NCBI GenBank assembly: GCA_023663655.1
Contig: JAMPGZ010000023.1
Coordinates: 1-41,101, forward strand
DNA from: Lachnospiraceae bacterium
Lineage (GTDB): Bacteria > Bacteroidota > Bacteroidia > Bacteroidales > Muribaculaceae
Length of the DNA stretch: 41,101 nucleotides
Direction: 5' to 3'
In this document: piece by piece, positions 17,653 to 26,412 of the stretch
How the letters are laid out: each line of letters starts with the position of its first letter
Numbering within the stretch: position 1 is the first letter of the stretch
Made by a program: the position numbers and the translations under genes
Notes under the pieces: generated by a model
Told to the model about the DNA's origin: nothing
Databases searched by the model: none
The model's input: only the letters and a program-made list of their open reading frames with translations

Positions 17653-19218
17653 ATGAAAAATTATATATACATTTTACTGGCTGCGTTAATTTTGCCCGGA
17701 TGCTCCGATTTTCTTGAAGAGTACTCTCAGGACACAGCCTATATCAAGAGCTATGAGGATCTTGACGAACTGTTGCTGGGCGATTGTTATCTTCCTAAAA
17801 ACAGCCATGCTCACCTGGGACTTGATTATGGCGATGAAACCTGGGCTTTCCCGTTTGTTCACCTTATGGGCGATGAGGTTCAGGAAAATATCACGACACC
17901 GACAACAAGCAGCCAACCGTGGTCGGCTCCCAAGAAATATTACGGATACTATACCTGGCAGCAACAAGTGGGTATTGATCCCGACGGAGTCGAAATACGC
18001 AAGGAGGACTTTGACTGGCAAAACCTTTATTACCGTATAAATATAGCCAGCATGGTCATTGCCGATATCGACAAGCAGTCGGTAGATAAACCGAATGATG
18101 TGCTTGAGAAGAACCGCATCAAGGGCGAGGCGTTTTTCCTGCGTGGGGCTTATTATTTTGCTTTAGTCAATCTTTATGGCGCTCCATATAATCCCTCGAC
18201 GGCAGCCACTGATCTTGCTGTGCCTATTAAGGTGTCGGAATTCATCGAGGATAAGATATATTCACGTAATACCGTAGCTGAGGTGTATTCGCAGGTGATA
18301 TCTGATCTGAAGAGAGCTGAAGAGCTTCTTGAAGGCACCACTCGGAAATCATTTTACCATGCCGACCAAAATGCCGCACGTCTGCTTTTGAGCCGCGTCT
18401 ATCTCTATATGCAGGATTACGACAATTGTGTCAGCTATGCCGAAAAAGTTCTCGAACGCAAGGCTGACCTGCAGAACCTGAATGCGATGCCTACGGCATA
18501 TTTCCTTGATACCGATCTAAATGAGATAATCTTTGACATGGGCAACGGCGCCCTTCGCTACAGTATCAGTGATTTGCATCAGGGTTTCGGAGTCAGCGAC
18601 TATCTGTATGGGCTCTACGATGATGATGCCGATTTGCGCAAGACTTATTTTGTTAAATATAATGAGACAGGCAAATATCCGGAATATGTGAAGGGTGGCG
18701 TAGATTCAGGAACTGATTTTGAACGTAAATCCTTGTCGGCAAATTACCTGTTCCGCACTGCCGAGTTGTATCTTAACGCTGCCGAAGCGTGTGCTCTTAG
18801 CGGCAAGGACAGTGAGGCGAGAAATTACCTCAATATTCTTCGCAGAAACCGCATTGATGCTGCTGCATACACTGACGTGAATCTCTCAGGCGACGGGCTT
18901 ATCGACTACATCCGCGAAGAGCGTGCAAGGGAGCTGTGCCTCGAAGGACACCGGTGGTTTGACTTGCGTAGATATTCAATTAATGAGCGCCGTCCGTTCA
19001 CAAAGACTATACGTCACAGTTACACAACTTGGGAGACCGAATACAGTTATGAAGTGTGGACTTACGTTGCCGTTCCGAAACAGACCAAATGGTTTGAGTT
19101 GACTCCGGGCGACCAGGCTCTTACCTTGCCTATTCCCCGCGAAGTGATTTCCTTTAACATCGGCATGACAAATAATCCTCGCCCGGCGAGAAACGCTGTC
19201 GAAACAATAAATTATTAA
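17653..19218 (+). CDS. SusD/RagB-family substrate-binding outer-membrane lipoprotein
   Basis: A 521-residue lipoprotein with lipobox LPGC (Cys17). The N-terminal CSDFLEEYSQDTAYIKSYEDLDELLLG stretch is typical of RagB/SusD. Tetratricopeptide-like helices follow (RIKGEAFFLRGAYYFALVNLYGAPY, LLLSRVYLYMQDYDNCVSYAEKVLE), as does the C-terminal signature YLFRTAELYLNAAEACAL...LNILRRNRIDA and IREERARELCLEGHRWFDLRRY. Family members form the lid over the SusC barrel and capture the substrate at the cell surface. The signature residues are intact. Ligand class cannot be read from the sequence; the neighbouring peptidases suggest peptides. Confidence 0.95.
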   Translation: MKNYIYILLAALILPGCSDFLEEYSQDTAYIKSYEDLDELLLGDCYLPKNSHAHLGLDYGDETWAFPFVHLMGDEVQENITTPTTSSQPWSAPKKYYGYYTWQQQVGIDPDGVEIRKEDFDWQNLYYRINIASMVIADIDKQSVDKPNDVLEKNRIKGEAFFLRGAYYFALVNLYGAPYNPSTAATDLAVPIKVSEFIEDKIYSRNTVAEVYSQVISDLKRAEELLEGTTRKSFYHADQNAARLLLSRVYLYMQDYDNCVSYAEKVLERKADLQNLNAMPTAYFLDTDLNEIIFDMGNGALRYSISDLHQGFGVSDYLYGLYDDDADLRKTYFVKYNETGKYPEYVKGGVDSGTDFERKSLSANYLFRTAELYLNAAEACALSGKDSEARNYLNILRRNRIDAAAYTDVNLSGDGLIDYIREERARELCLEGHRWFDLRRYSINERRPFTKTIRHSYTTWETEYSYEVWTYVAVPKQTKWFELTPGDQALTLPIPREVISFNIGMTNNPRPARNAVETINY

Positions 19219-19239
19219 TCCATCAAGCATAGACTATCA

Positions 19240-20166
19240 ATGAAAAAGATATTTGCAATCGCTATGATCGCCTCTGTGGCTTTGACTTCCTGTGGCGATG
19301 AAGATGATATAAAGCCTCGCGATCCCGAGGAATGCTATTTTGAGAACACTTACGGATCATCGCCTGCCGATCTTCAACTGCAAGCCGACTTCTTCAGCCG
19401 AAATAAAATATATGTGCTGTTCAATGACACACTCCGGAAGGAGATGAAGGGTGTGGATGCCGACGGCAATCCATATTATGACCTTAAGCTTGTAGATATA
19501 GGCTACGGAATGAATGTCAACATGAATCCCAATACAGAGACTATAGGTTTTGACTATCTTACGTCAGATGCCGACAAGTCGCAAGGAGTCAAGTTTTTGG
19601 AGGAGATGATACTCCCGTCGCTTGGCACGCCGTTGCGTCCGTTCTCGTTTCTCTTGGTGGATAAAATCAATCATGAGGAGATGATTTATGGTTCAATGGT
19701 GCCCGACAATCCCATCATTTATTCGGGATGGCGATGCTCGGCAATCGCTATGTCAGGTATCGGATCGATGACATTGGAGCAGAAGCAGACAATGCGGAGC
19801 GATATTCTGAAATCGATTGTGGTAAAAGCGATAGGCAACATTGACTAAAGTGTCTTTGAAAAATTCTACTCGTTCTGTGAGCCCTATTACAGTACCTATG
19901 CGATGTATGAAGAGGCTGAGGCGTTTATTGCGTTACATCCCACAATGTATGACGTGGGATTTCTGTCGACTTACAGTTACGGTAACGGCAACGGATTCTA
20001 TATCTATAACTTCAAGGCTAAGAACTATGACCTCGAGGATTATACCAATGCGTTGTTCTCGATGACTGAGGCTGAATTCAAAACCCAATATGCCGATTAT
20101 CCTATCGTGCTGAAGAAATATGATATTCTGAAAGGGATAATCGAGGACTTAGGCATGGTTTTCTGA
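19240..20166 (+). pseudogene. SusCD-associated metallohydrolase-family lipoprotein: interrupted by a stop and lacking HExxH
   Basis: The reading frame opens with a lipoprotein signal (lipobox LTSC, Cys18), runs 202 codons to a TAA at 19846-19848, and then continues open in the same frame for another 105 codons to 20166. The downstream part begins S-V-F-E-K-F-Y-S-F-C. The layout (short signal, FSFLLVDKI strand, then GFLSTYSYG and DYTNALFSM, ending PIVLKKYDILKGIIEDLG) matches my memory of the SusCD-associated zinc metallohydrolase lipoproteins. Where those carry HExxH, this protein has ILKSIVVKAIG, without His or Glu. So the active site seems lost and the gene is now also split. A sequencing error at the TAA cannot be excluded. 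The first 202 residues could still be made as a truncated lipoprotein. Confidence 0.7.
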
Positions 20167-20192
20167 TTGCGATGAGAAATATATAGATTAAT

Positions 20193-23054
20193 ATGATAAA
20201 ACCATTTATGAAACATTGTTTTATTAAATTGGCGGCAGCGCTTTTTGTCGTAATGAATGTGGCGACAGTGGCTGCGCAGGATAATGTTGTAAAAATACCT
20301 GCCGACAAATCGGTCGTCAAGGGGAGATTGCCCAACGGGCTTACTTATTACATCAAGCACAATGAAGAGCCTAAGGGGCTTGCCTACTTTTATATCGCTC
20401 AGAAAGTGGGCTCGATTCAGGAAGAGGAGAATCAGCGTGGTCTGGCTCACTTTCTGGAGCACATGTGCTTTAACGGAACAAAGCATTTTCCGGGCACAAG
20501 CCTCCGCTCCTATCTTGAAAGCATAGGTGTGAAGTTTGGAGCTGATCTTAATGCCTACACCGCAGTGGATGAGACAGTCTACAATATTGACAATGTTCCG
20601 GTGAACACTCCCGGCGCGATTGATTCATGCCTGTGGATTCTGCATGACTGGAGCAATGACCTTACTCTTGATCCTGTGGAGATCGACAATGAACGCGGAG
20701 TGATAACCGAGGAGTGGCGTTCGCGCAATAATGCAAGCCAACGCTTCTCCACCAATCAGATGCCGGTCATCATGGCAGGAAGCAAGTATGCCGACTGTAT
20801 GCCTATCGGCAGCATGGAGATTGTGAACAGTTTTGAGCCACAGGTGCTGCGTGATTACTATGAGAAGTGGTATCGTCCCGACCTGCAGGGTATCGTGGTT
20901 GTGGGCGATGTCAATGTCAAGGAGATAGAGAAGAAAATAAAGAAAATATTCTCCGACATACCGGCGGCGCCTGCCGATGCGGCTGAAAGGGTGTATTATC
21001 CTGTGCCTGACAATAAGGAGCCGATTGTTTTCATCGGCACCGACAAGGAGTTTTCTTCACCGATGCTTACCGTGTATTTTAAGCATGATGCCACTCCACG
21101 TGATATGAGGGACACAGAAAAGAGCTTCGCCAATTCGATTCTTGACAGTCAGATAGATTATCTGTTCCACATGCGCACCTCCGAAATCACACAGACAGAG
21201 AATGCGCCGTTTGACTGGTGTACCGGTAAGAACCGTGCATATTTCCTTGCCAATACGAAAGACGCATTTGCCTTTAACCTCACAACTAAAAATCGCAAGG
21301 GAGATTTCGAGCGTGGTTGCCGTGCGGCATTTGATGAACTGAACCGCTTGCGCAGATACGGTTTCACCAAGGAAGAGTGGGCACGTTCAAAAGCCGACCT
21401 TAAGAGCTCGGTGGAAAGTATGTATAAGAAAAAGGATAAGCGTTACAGCAATCAGCTTGTAAATGATTATGTGCGCAACTTCCTTGACAATGATCCTATG
21501 CCTGACATCGAATATAAGTACAGACTTTACAACCGTGTGCTTGATAATCTCACTGTTGAAGACCTTAACGCACGCTTGCGTTCCTACTTTGCCGACAATG
21601 GAGAGAACATGGTGTTCGTTTATGGCGGAGCGGAAAATGATACGGTGCAGACTCCGACTAAGGATGATATACTACGCTGGTATGCCGAGCAGGGAAAGAA
21701 GAAACTGACTCCCTACAGGGATGTTATGGCCGGCTTGAAACTATTGCCACAGGAGCCTGTACCAGGTAAAATAGTGAGCCGTGTAGAGGATAAAGCTACA
21801 GGCGAGGTGATACTCACGCTTTCAAATGGCGCTACGGTTGTGATCCGTAAAACTGATTTTGAAAAGGACAAGGTGCTGTTGAGCGCGTTGTCACGCGGCG
21901 GGTTGTCGCTTTTCCCGGAAGAGATGTATAAGTATGGCAGCCTTCTCAATGCGAGCCTTGGCGTGATGGGGCTCGGCAATTTGACCTGGTCGCAATTGCA
22001 GAAATACAATGCCGGCGTGTATGCAAGCATTCAGGTGGGATTTGGTGATAACATCGAGAGCATACAAGGTTCGTCAACTACAGGTGACGCTGGCAAGATG
22101 CTTGAGATGGTTCATGCGGCGTTCCTTTACCCTAACAATGACCCGCAGGCGTTCAAGTCGTTGACCGGCAAGTTGGCTCATTCTTCCGAAGGTGGAAGGG
22201 ATAAGCCTAATTATGCCTATGGGCAGGCTCTGTCTTTTGCCCAATATGGTCAAAATGGCTATACTTCCGATTTGACCTCCGAGGAGTACAAGAATATCGA
22301 TTATTCCCGATTGCTTGAACTTTATAAGCAGCGTTTTGCTGATGCCGGTGATTTCAATTTCTTTTTCATGGGCGATGTGGATGAAAAGGCGTTGACTCCT
22401 TACATAGAGAAATATCTTGCTTCGCTTCCGGCATTGGACAGGAAGGAGGATTGCAAGCCTGTTAAGGTGCGTAGAAAAGGTGTGTATGAGACATATTTTG
22501 AGCATAAGCAGGAGAATCCGATGGCAAATATTTCACTTATATACACCGCCGACACTGATTATAATCTAAAAAATTATCTTCTGAGCAGCATTCTCGGACA
22601 GGTGATGAACATTGTGTATACGAAGACTATACGCGAGGACGCGGGTGCCGCTTATTCGGTGGGATGCGGCGGACAGGCGCATCTGTATCCTGCGGCTACG
22701 TCAGAGCTTATAGTGCGTTTCACCACCAATCCTGAAAAGAAGGATCTTGCCGTAGGGCTGGTGAAGGAAGGTCTTGAGAATATGGTGGCAAACGGTCCCG
22801 ACGAGGAGAATCTCGCCAAGGTGAAGGAATATCTGCGTAAGACACTCGAATCCAACCGCACTGTCAATCAATACTGGATGTATATACATAATCAGGAATG
22901 GTTCACAGGGGTGAATCTTGACAAGGGATATGAAGAAACGCTTGCCGGAATCACGGCAAAGGATGTGCAGGATTTCGCAGCAGATATGCTGAGACAGAAC
23001 AACCGCATTCAAGTAGTAATGAATTCTCCCAAGGACAATGAAGAAACTAAGTAA
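20193..23054 (+). CDS. M16-family zinc metallopeptidase (insulinase/pitrilysin type)
   Basis: A 953-residue protein with a signal peptide (core LAAALFVVMNVATVAAQ), so it is periplasmic or surface-exposed. The inverted zinc motif HFLEH lies at residues 86-90, and the third ligand is Glu167 in NERGVITEEW, exactly 77 residues after the second His, as in pitrilysin. The usual four-domain M16 fold is implied by length; the C-terminal half carries the R-Y-like pair (EDAGAAYSVGCGG). These enzymes cut short peptides inside a closed chamber. It follows SusC/SusD and the broken metallohydrolase, which supports processing of imported peptides. Its 3' end overlaps the next gene by 17 bases, indicating translational coupling. 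Confidence 0.94.
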   Translation: MIKPFMKHCFIKLAAALFVVMNVATVAAQDNVVKIPADKSVVKGRLPNGLTYYIKHNEEPKGLAYFYIAQKVGSIQEEENQRGLAHFLEHMCFNGTKHFPGTSLRSYLESIGVKFGADLNAYTAVDETVYNIDNVPVNTPGAIDSCLWILHDWSNDLTLDPVEIDNERGVITEEWRSRNNASQRFSTNQMPVIMAGSKYADCMPIGSMEIVNSFEPQVLRDYYEKWYRPDLQGIVVVGDVNVKEIEKKIKKIFSDIPAAPADAAERVYYPVPDNKEPIVFIGTDKEFSSPMLTVYFKHDATPRDMRDTEKSFANSILDSQIDYLFHMRTSEITQTENAPFDWCTGKNRAYFLANTKDAFAFNLTTKNRKGDFERGCRAAFDELNRLRRYGFTKEEWARSKADLKSSVESMYKKKDKRYSNQLVNDYVRNFLDNDPMPDIEYKYRLYNRVLDNLTVEDLNARLRSYFADNGENMVFVYGGAENDTVQTPTKDDILRWYAEQGKKKLTPYRDVMAGLKLLPQEPVPGKIVSRVEDKATGEVILTLSNGATVVIRKTDFEKDKVLLSALSRGGLSLFPEEMYKYGSLLNASLGVMGLGNLTWSQLQKYNAGVYASIQVGFGDNIESIQGSSTTGDAGKMLEMVHAAFLYPNNDPQAFKSLTGKLAHSSEGGRDKPNYAYGQALSFAQYGQNGYTSDLTSEEYKNIDYSRLLELYKQRFADAGDFNFFFMGDVDEKALTPYIEKYLASLPALDRKEDCKPVKVRRKGVYETYFEHKQENPMANISLIYTADTDYNLKNYLLSSILGQVMNIVYTKTIREDAGAAYSVGCGGQAHLYPAATSELIVRFTTNPEKKDLAVGLVKEGLENMVANGPDEENLAKVKEYLRKTLESNRTVNQYWMYIHNQEWFTGVNLDKGYEETLAGITAKDVQDFAADMLRQNNRIQVVMNSPKDNEETK

Positions 23055-24075
23055 TGTGATAGTAGCTTGTGCGATGGCATCGGCAATTTCCGCATACGGC
23101 GGAAATTGCTATGTCACGTTCAATCTTGATGGAATCACTGCCGACAGTGCCAAGATCATAGTCGTGAACTTTTTGAAGCCTAATGATGTGGTCAATAAAA
23201 GTGTTGCCGTTGTTGATGGTAAGGCGGTGGTGGATATTTCAGCGGATGCAACAAATATGATTGTCGCCGGTTTCGAGTCGGCAGACGGAGGGCGTTCAGG
23301 AGAGATGGTGCGTGTGATTGCTATTCCTGACTGTCCTATGACGGTTACGGTGACGCAGGACGGACACACCATCGGCGGCGCTCCTGAATATGTCAGCATC
23401 CGGAACGCGCAGGAGACTGTAGGCTCAAAAATGGGTGCCATGTCCGATAGCGCTCTTTGCGAGCGGGTGAAAAACTATATAGTTGCCAATCCTGATGAGG
23501 TGGGGTCGGCCTTCATTGCCTGTGATCTGGGCGCCGGCATTCTTGAGGTTGATTCATTGCTTAGCGACCGGTCAAAGAGCGTGCTGCACGGTTATTATGA
23601 CTATTTCTATGACAAGCATAATGCCCCGTTGGTGGCAAAACGCAATGCCGACCGTTGTTCCGAGGGTGCCCAAGCGCCTGATTTCACACTGAAAGATATA
23701 AACGGCGGCACATTCACGCTCAGCTCGCTGCGAGGAAAGACTGTGATTCTTGACTTTTGGGGCTCTTGGTGTGTGCCGTGCCTTAAAAGCATTCCGCGCC
23801 TGAAAGAGCAATATGCCCGGTATAAGGACAAGGGATTGGAGATTGTGTCGGTAGCGTGCAGTGACACTGATGAGGCGTGGCGTGCCGCAGTCAATCGCAC
23901 CGGAATGAATTGGGTCAATCTGCTGAACGATTCGGAAAATAATGATATAACCAAAGTGTACGGTATCGGTTCATTTCCCACCATGTTCATCATATCGCCT
24001 GATGGAGTTATTGTGAGGAGAACCGCCGGAGAGAATGAAGATTTTTTCAATCATCTCCAGTCGTTGATGCAATAA
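23038..24075 (+). CDS. TlpA-like thioredoxin-fold protein, exported
   Basis: A 345-residue protein with a signal peptide (KKLSNVIVACAMASAISAYG). An N-terminal beta-rich DUF4369-like domain (about 25-130) is followed by a helical linker and a C-terminal TlpA/AhpC-TSA thioredoxin domain (about 210-345). The active site is WCVPC with Cys245 and Cys248, and the cis-proline loop is FPTMFI. Such proteins act as periplasmic disulfide reductases. The start overlaps the M16 gene by 17 bases and is the last gene of the uptake operon. It may keep cysteines of the peptidase or receptor reduced, which is inference. Confidence 0.9.
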   Translation: MKKLSNVIVACAMASAISAYGGNCYVTFNLDGITADSAKIIVVNFLKPNDVVNKSVAVVDGKAVVDISADATNMIVAGFESADGGRSGEMVRVIAIPDCPMTVTVTQDGHTIGGAPEYVSIRNAQETVGSKMGAMSDSALCERVKNYIVANPDEVGSAFIACDLGAGILEVDSLLSDRSKSVLHGYYDYFYDKHNAPLVAKRNADRCSEGAQAPDFTLKDINGGTFTLSSLRGKTVILDFWGSWCVPCLKSIPRLKEQYARYKDKGLEIVSVACSDTDEAWRAAVNRTGMNWVNLLNDSENNDITKVYGIGSFPTMFIISPDGVIVRRTAGENEDFFNHLQSLMQ

Positions 24076-24139
24076 TGGCATTTTCTTGTGCGTTTGACAG
24101 GATGTTTAAGATTTTGCTCAAGAGTCAATAAAATTTTAT

Positions 24140-24147
24140 TAAATTTG
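24140..24147 (+). promoter_or_regulatory. -7 promoter element directly abutting the YhcG-type gene
   Basis: TAAATTTG is an exact TAnnTTTG match only 3 bases before the ATG at 24151. A TTTG at 24113-24116 is 23 bases upstream, slightly longer than the consensus spacing. Transcription would start at or inside the start codon, giving a leaderless message unless a later start is used. Confidence 0.45.
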
Positions 24148-24150
24148 TGT

Positions 24151-25236
24151 ATGAAAGAAATTGGCACGCAAAATCTTCCGGTTGGTTACGCTGAGTGGCG
24201 CAAAAGAATCGAAAAGCTCATTGAGAATGCAAAACTCAATGCAGCTATTCATGTGAATACCGATATGCTGCTATTATACTGGAGCATAGGCAATGACATC
24301 ATCCAAAAGAAAAAAGAACTTGGCTGGGGTGCTCAGGTCATAGAACAGTTATCGGTGGATTTGACTCGGAAGTTCCCTGAAGATAAGGGGTACTCGGTGC
24401 GAAACTTGCACTATATGAGTCGTTTCGCAGAGAATTATCCGGCATTTCCAATTCTGCAAGTGCCACTTGCAGAATTTAAGGGCTTGCCAATATCGCAAGC
24501 CGCACTTGCAGAATTGGCAGGGGGTAAGGACTATGTGGATATTCCGTTATCGACTATAAGCTGGTATCACCACATATCGATGCTGCCTAAAATTAAGGGT
24601 GATGCGGAGCGTGCGTTTTACATCCTTGAAACAACACGTAATGGATGGAGTCGTGATGTGATGATGTCAAAAATAAACGCCGGATACATGAATGCTGTAG
24701 GTAACGCCATAACTAATTTCTCACGGACATTACCGGACTATCAATCAGATCTTGCCCAGTATGCATTTAAGGATCCTTATAATTTCAGTTTTATAGGGAC
24801 AATGGCTCTGCAGCATGAGCGAGATATTGAGAAGTGTCTTGCCGAACGCATAACCGAGTTTCTTTTGGAGTTGGGATATGGCTTTGCCTATGTGGGACGA
24901 CAATACAATGTAGTAGTTGATGGTGACGATTATTATATCGATATTCTGATGTATCATCTGAAATTGCATTGTTATGTAGTCGTTGAGTTAAAGGCGGTAG
25001 AGTTTATTCCTGAATTTGTAAGTAAGCTGAATTTCTATATATCTGCTGTGGATGAATATGTGAAAGCACCTGAGGATAAACCGACGATTGGTCTCTTGCT
25101 TTGTCGTAGCAAAAGCAATAAAAAGGCGGAGTTTGCGTTGAGGGGTATAACTCAGCCGATGGGTATCGCACAGTATGAGACTGAAAAGCTGTTTAACGAT
25201 GTTGCATCAGCATTGCCTGCCATCGATGAGATTTAA
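24151..25236 (+). CDS. DUF1016/YhcG-family PDDEXK nuclease domain protein
   Basis: A 361-residue protein from the chosen start. The N-terminal DUF1016_N winged-helix part is clear (VNTDMLLLYWSIGNDI, WGAQVIEQLSVDL, YSVRNLHYMSRFAENYP), followed by a variable linker, ISWYHHISMLPKIK, and ERAFYILETTRNGWSRDVM. The C-terminal YhcG_C nuclease domain shows the PD-(D/E)xK core: D in YYIDILMYH and ELK in VVVELKAVEF. The frame is open 21 codons upstream, but 24151 matches the family start. YhcG proteins are widely scattered in accessory DNA and suspected to act on mobile or phage nucleic acid, but I know of no firm activity. An 11-base perfect inverted repeat sits in the linker coding region. It ends 10 bases before a terminator. 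Confidence 0.92.
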   Translation: MKEIGTQNLPVGYAEWRKRIEKLIENAKLNAAIHVNTDMLLLYWSIGNDIIQKKKELGWGAQVIEQLSVDLTRKFPEDKGYSVRNLHYMSRFAENYPAFPILQVPLAEFKGLPISQAALAELAGGKDYVDIPLSTISWYHHISMLPKIKGDAERAFYILETTRNGWSRDVMMSKINAGYMNAVGNAITNFSRTLPDYQSDLAQYAFKDPYNFSFIGTMALQHERDIEKCLAERITEFLLELGYGFAYVGRQYNVVVDGDDYYIDILMYHLKLHCYVVVELKAVEFIPEFVSKLNFYISAVDEYVKAPEDKPTIGLLLCRSKSNKKAEFALRGITQPMGIAQYETEKLFNDVASALPAIDEI

Positions 25237-25245
25237 AATAAAATA

Positions 25246-25296
25246 ATCTGACAATACTATTGATGCGATAAAATTGCATGAGTAGTATTGTCAGAT
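25246..25296. terminator. Bidirectional terminator between convergent genes
   Basis: ATCTGACAATACTA (25246-25259) pairs perfectly over 14 bases with the complement at 25283-25296. An inner ATGC/GCAT stem closes part of the 23-base loop. It separates the YhcG-type gene from the 187-aa gene, whose 3' ends converge. Confidence 0.75.
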
Positions 25297-25325
25297 ATTT
25301 GTTAATCCAAGACTGGATCTAAGGA

Positions 25326-25889
25326 TTATGACCGGAGCTTCACGTCGACAAACGGTCGGCGTCCCATCTCTATGTTGGCGCTTATGACACGATGTCCGAA
25401 CAATGTGCCGATCTTAAGTATCAGCTTTCGGCGTGAGTCGGCATTTTCACCATATATCGCCACCGATCCAAGTTTAGTATGGTCGGAAGTCTTGGGGTAG
25501 AAAGCGTATGTCACGGTCGGTTTCGCACGATACGGTTTTACATGATGCGCATGGTCAGAGCCGTTGTTTCTGAGTTCGCGATAAGAGGCTTCTTCCTCTT
25601 TTTGCCGGCAGAGATCTGACCGGTCGTAGATGTGGATTATCCCTTTGCATGACGAGCCTTGTGCCGGTTTTTCCAATACCGCAGTGCTGTTTTCTGCGGT
25701 GCGGGAGTTTAGAGCGAGAAAGATGCTGCGGATATCGCGGTCGATTTCCGGAATCTCTCTGACGGCGCGTTTCTTTGCTCCGCAAGATTTTTCAATACGC
25801 TCTACGGTGGCGATGGCTGCTGCTTTACGGGCTTTGGAGGCAAGAGCCTGAAGAGGAGTGTTGGAGTTGAGTTTGAGATTTGTTTTCAT
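25326..25889 (-). CDS. Unknown 187-aa basic protein with structured leader
   Basis: No family recognised. The protein has no signal peptide or membrane segment. Its N-terminus is Ala/Lys/Arg-rich and helical (LQALASKARKAAAIATVERIEK). The middle is hydrophilic and probably disordered (QKEEEASYRELRNNGSDHAHH). The C-terminal third is more ordered (PTVTYAFYPKTSDHTKLGSVAIYG, then RRKLILKIGTLFGHRVISANIEMG). The strong positive charge suggests nucleic-acid binding, which is only inference. The ATG is preceded at 25897-26116 by a 220-base leader flanked by a perfect 13-base inverted repeat. It converges on the YhcG-type gene. It is possible that the frame is not translated, but its length and end at a shared terminator argue for a real gene. 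Confidence 0.55.
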   Translation of the reverse strand: MKTNLKLNSNTPLQALASKARKAAAIATVERIEKSCGAKKRAVREIPEIDRDIRSIFLALNSRTAENSTAVLEKPAQGSSCKGIIHIYDRSDLCRQKEEEASYRELRNNGSDHAHHVKPYRAKPTVTYAFYPKTSDHTKLGSVAIYGENADSRRKLILKIGTLFGHRVISANIEMGRRPFVDVKLRS

Positions 25890-25896
25890 ACATTTT

Positions 25897-26116
25897 TAGA
25901 GTTTAGAGAATAAAAAATATCGATTGCGATGCCACTGCGGACCGTTGGTGTGGCTGCAATCGATGCTACTTATATGATGGAGGTATCGTCCCTCCTGATG
26001 TCCGCCCAAAATGTCAATGTGCTCATCGACTTCAAGCCTGCCGTAGGTGCACAGCACCGGCTGTCAGTCATTCAATCATTGATTTTTGAGAGGACTCATC
26101 GAGTCTCTAAACTCTA
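25897..26116 (-). promoter_or_regulatory. 220-base leader bounded by a perfect 13-base inverted repeat
   Basis: TAGAGTTTAGAGA at 25897-25909 is the exact complement of TCTCTAAACTCTA at 26104-26116. In a minus-strand transcript the 3' arm ends 7 bases before the ATG of the 187-aa gene, so pairing would occlude the ribosome-binding region. Inside are hairpins GGTGC/GCACC (26046-26050/26054-26058), GGAGG/CCTCC (about 25979-25995) and the strong hairpin listed separately at 25919-25964. It could be a regulatory leader, a small RNA, or a small palindrome-ended mobile element; no target duplication is seen. Confidence 0.45.
25911..25964 (-). terminator. Terminator-like hairpin inside the leader of the 187-aa gene
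   Basis: ATCGATTGC (25919-25927) pairs with GCAATCGAT (25956-25964), and GCCAC/GTGGC (25931-25935/25950-25954) continues the stem. In minus-strand direction it is followed by ATATTTTTTATT, including six T in a row. This lies only about 20 bases ahead of the ATG at 25889, so it could attenuate the gene or end a separate small RNA. Confidence 0.55.
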
Positions 26117-26335
26117 TGTATGTTCACGTCTGTTTTCTCATCATGCCGCGAAATTATGCAAAAAATCCCGATTCTGCAAGATCCCGACCCTGCTTTTCCA
26201 AAAAGCGCATGGTGCGAGCCAATAGAATGAACGCAATATTTGTAGGAACTTAAGCTGTCAATGGCTTTGCGGATAGGGTCAGCATTAATTCATAGATAAT
26301 CAGTATATAGTGTGCTTAAAAACATAAGTTCCAAT
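26117..26335. other. Non-coding stretch, nothing recognised
   Basis: AT-rich sequence between the inverted-repeat leader and the promoter at 26336. A 98-codon open frame entering it from 25929 has no recognisable motif and overlaps the inverted repeats, so it is not called. Confidence 0.4.
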
Positions 26336-26366
26336 TTTGAGATGAAAGAAATAAGACGTATTTTTG
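26336..26366 (+). promoter_or_regulatory. Near-consensus Bacteroidetes promoter driving the structured region
   Basis: TTTG at 26336-26339 and TATTTTTG at 26359-26366 are separated by 19 bases, which is the consensus TTTG-N19-TAnnTTTG arrangement of the primary sigma factor. It is one of the two best promoters in the window. Transcription should begin near 26372, almost 490 bases before the next start codon. Confidence 0.7.
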
Positions 26367-26412
26367 CAGAGCCAAAAGTAGTGAATAAACACTATTGATG
26401 GCAAATGATTTC

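Noticed and set aside
25929-26225. 98-codon plus-strand open frame over the inverted-repeat leader
   Set aside because: It overlaps the hairpins and the 13-base arm, has no recognisable motif or promoter, and its sequence is explained by the non-coding structure on the other strand.
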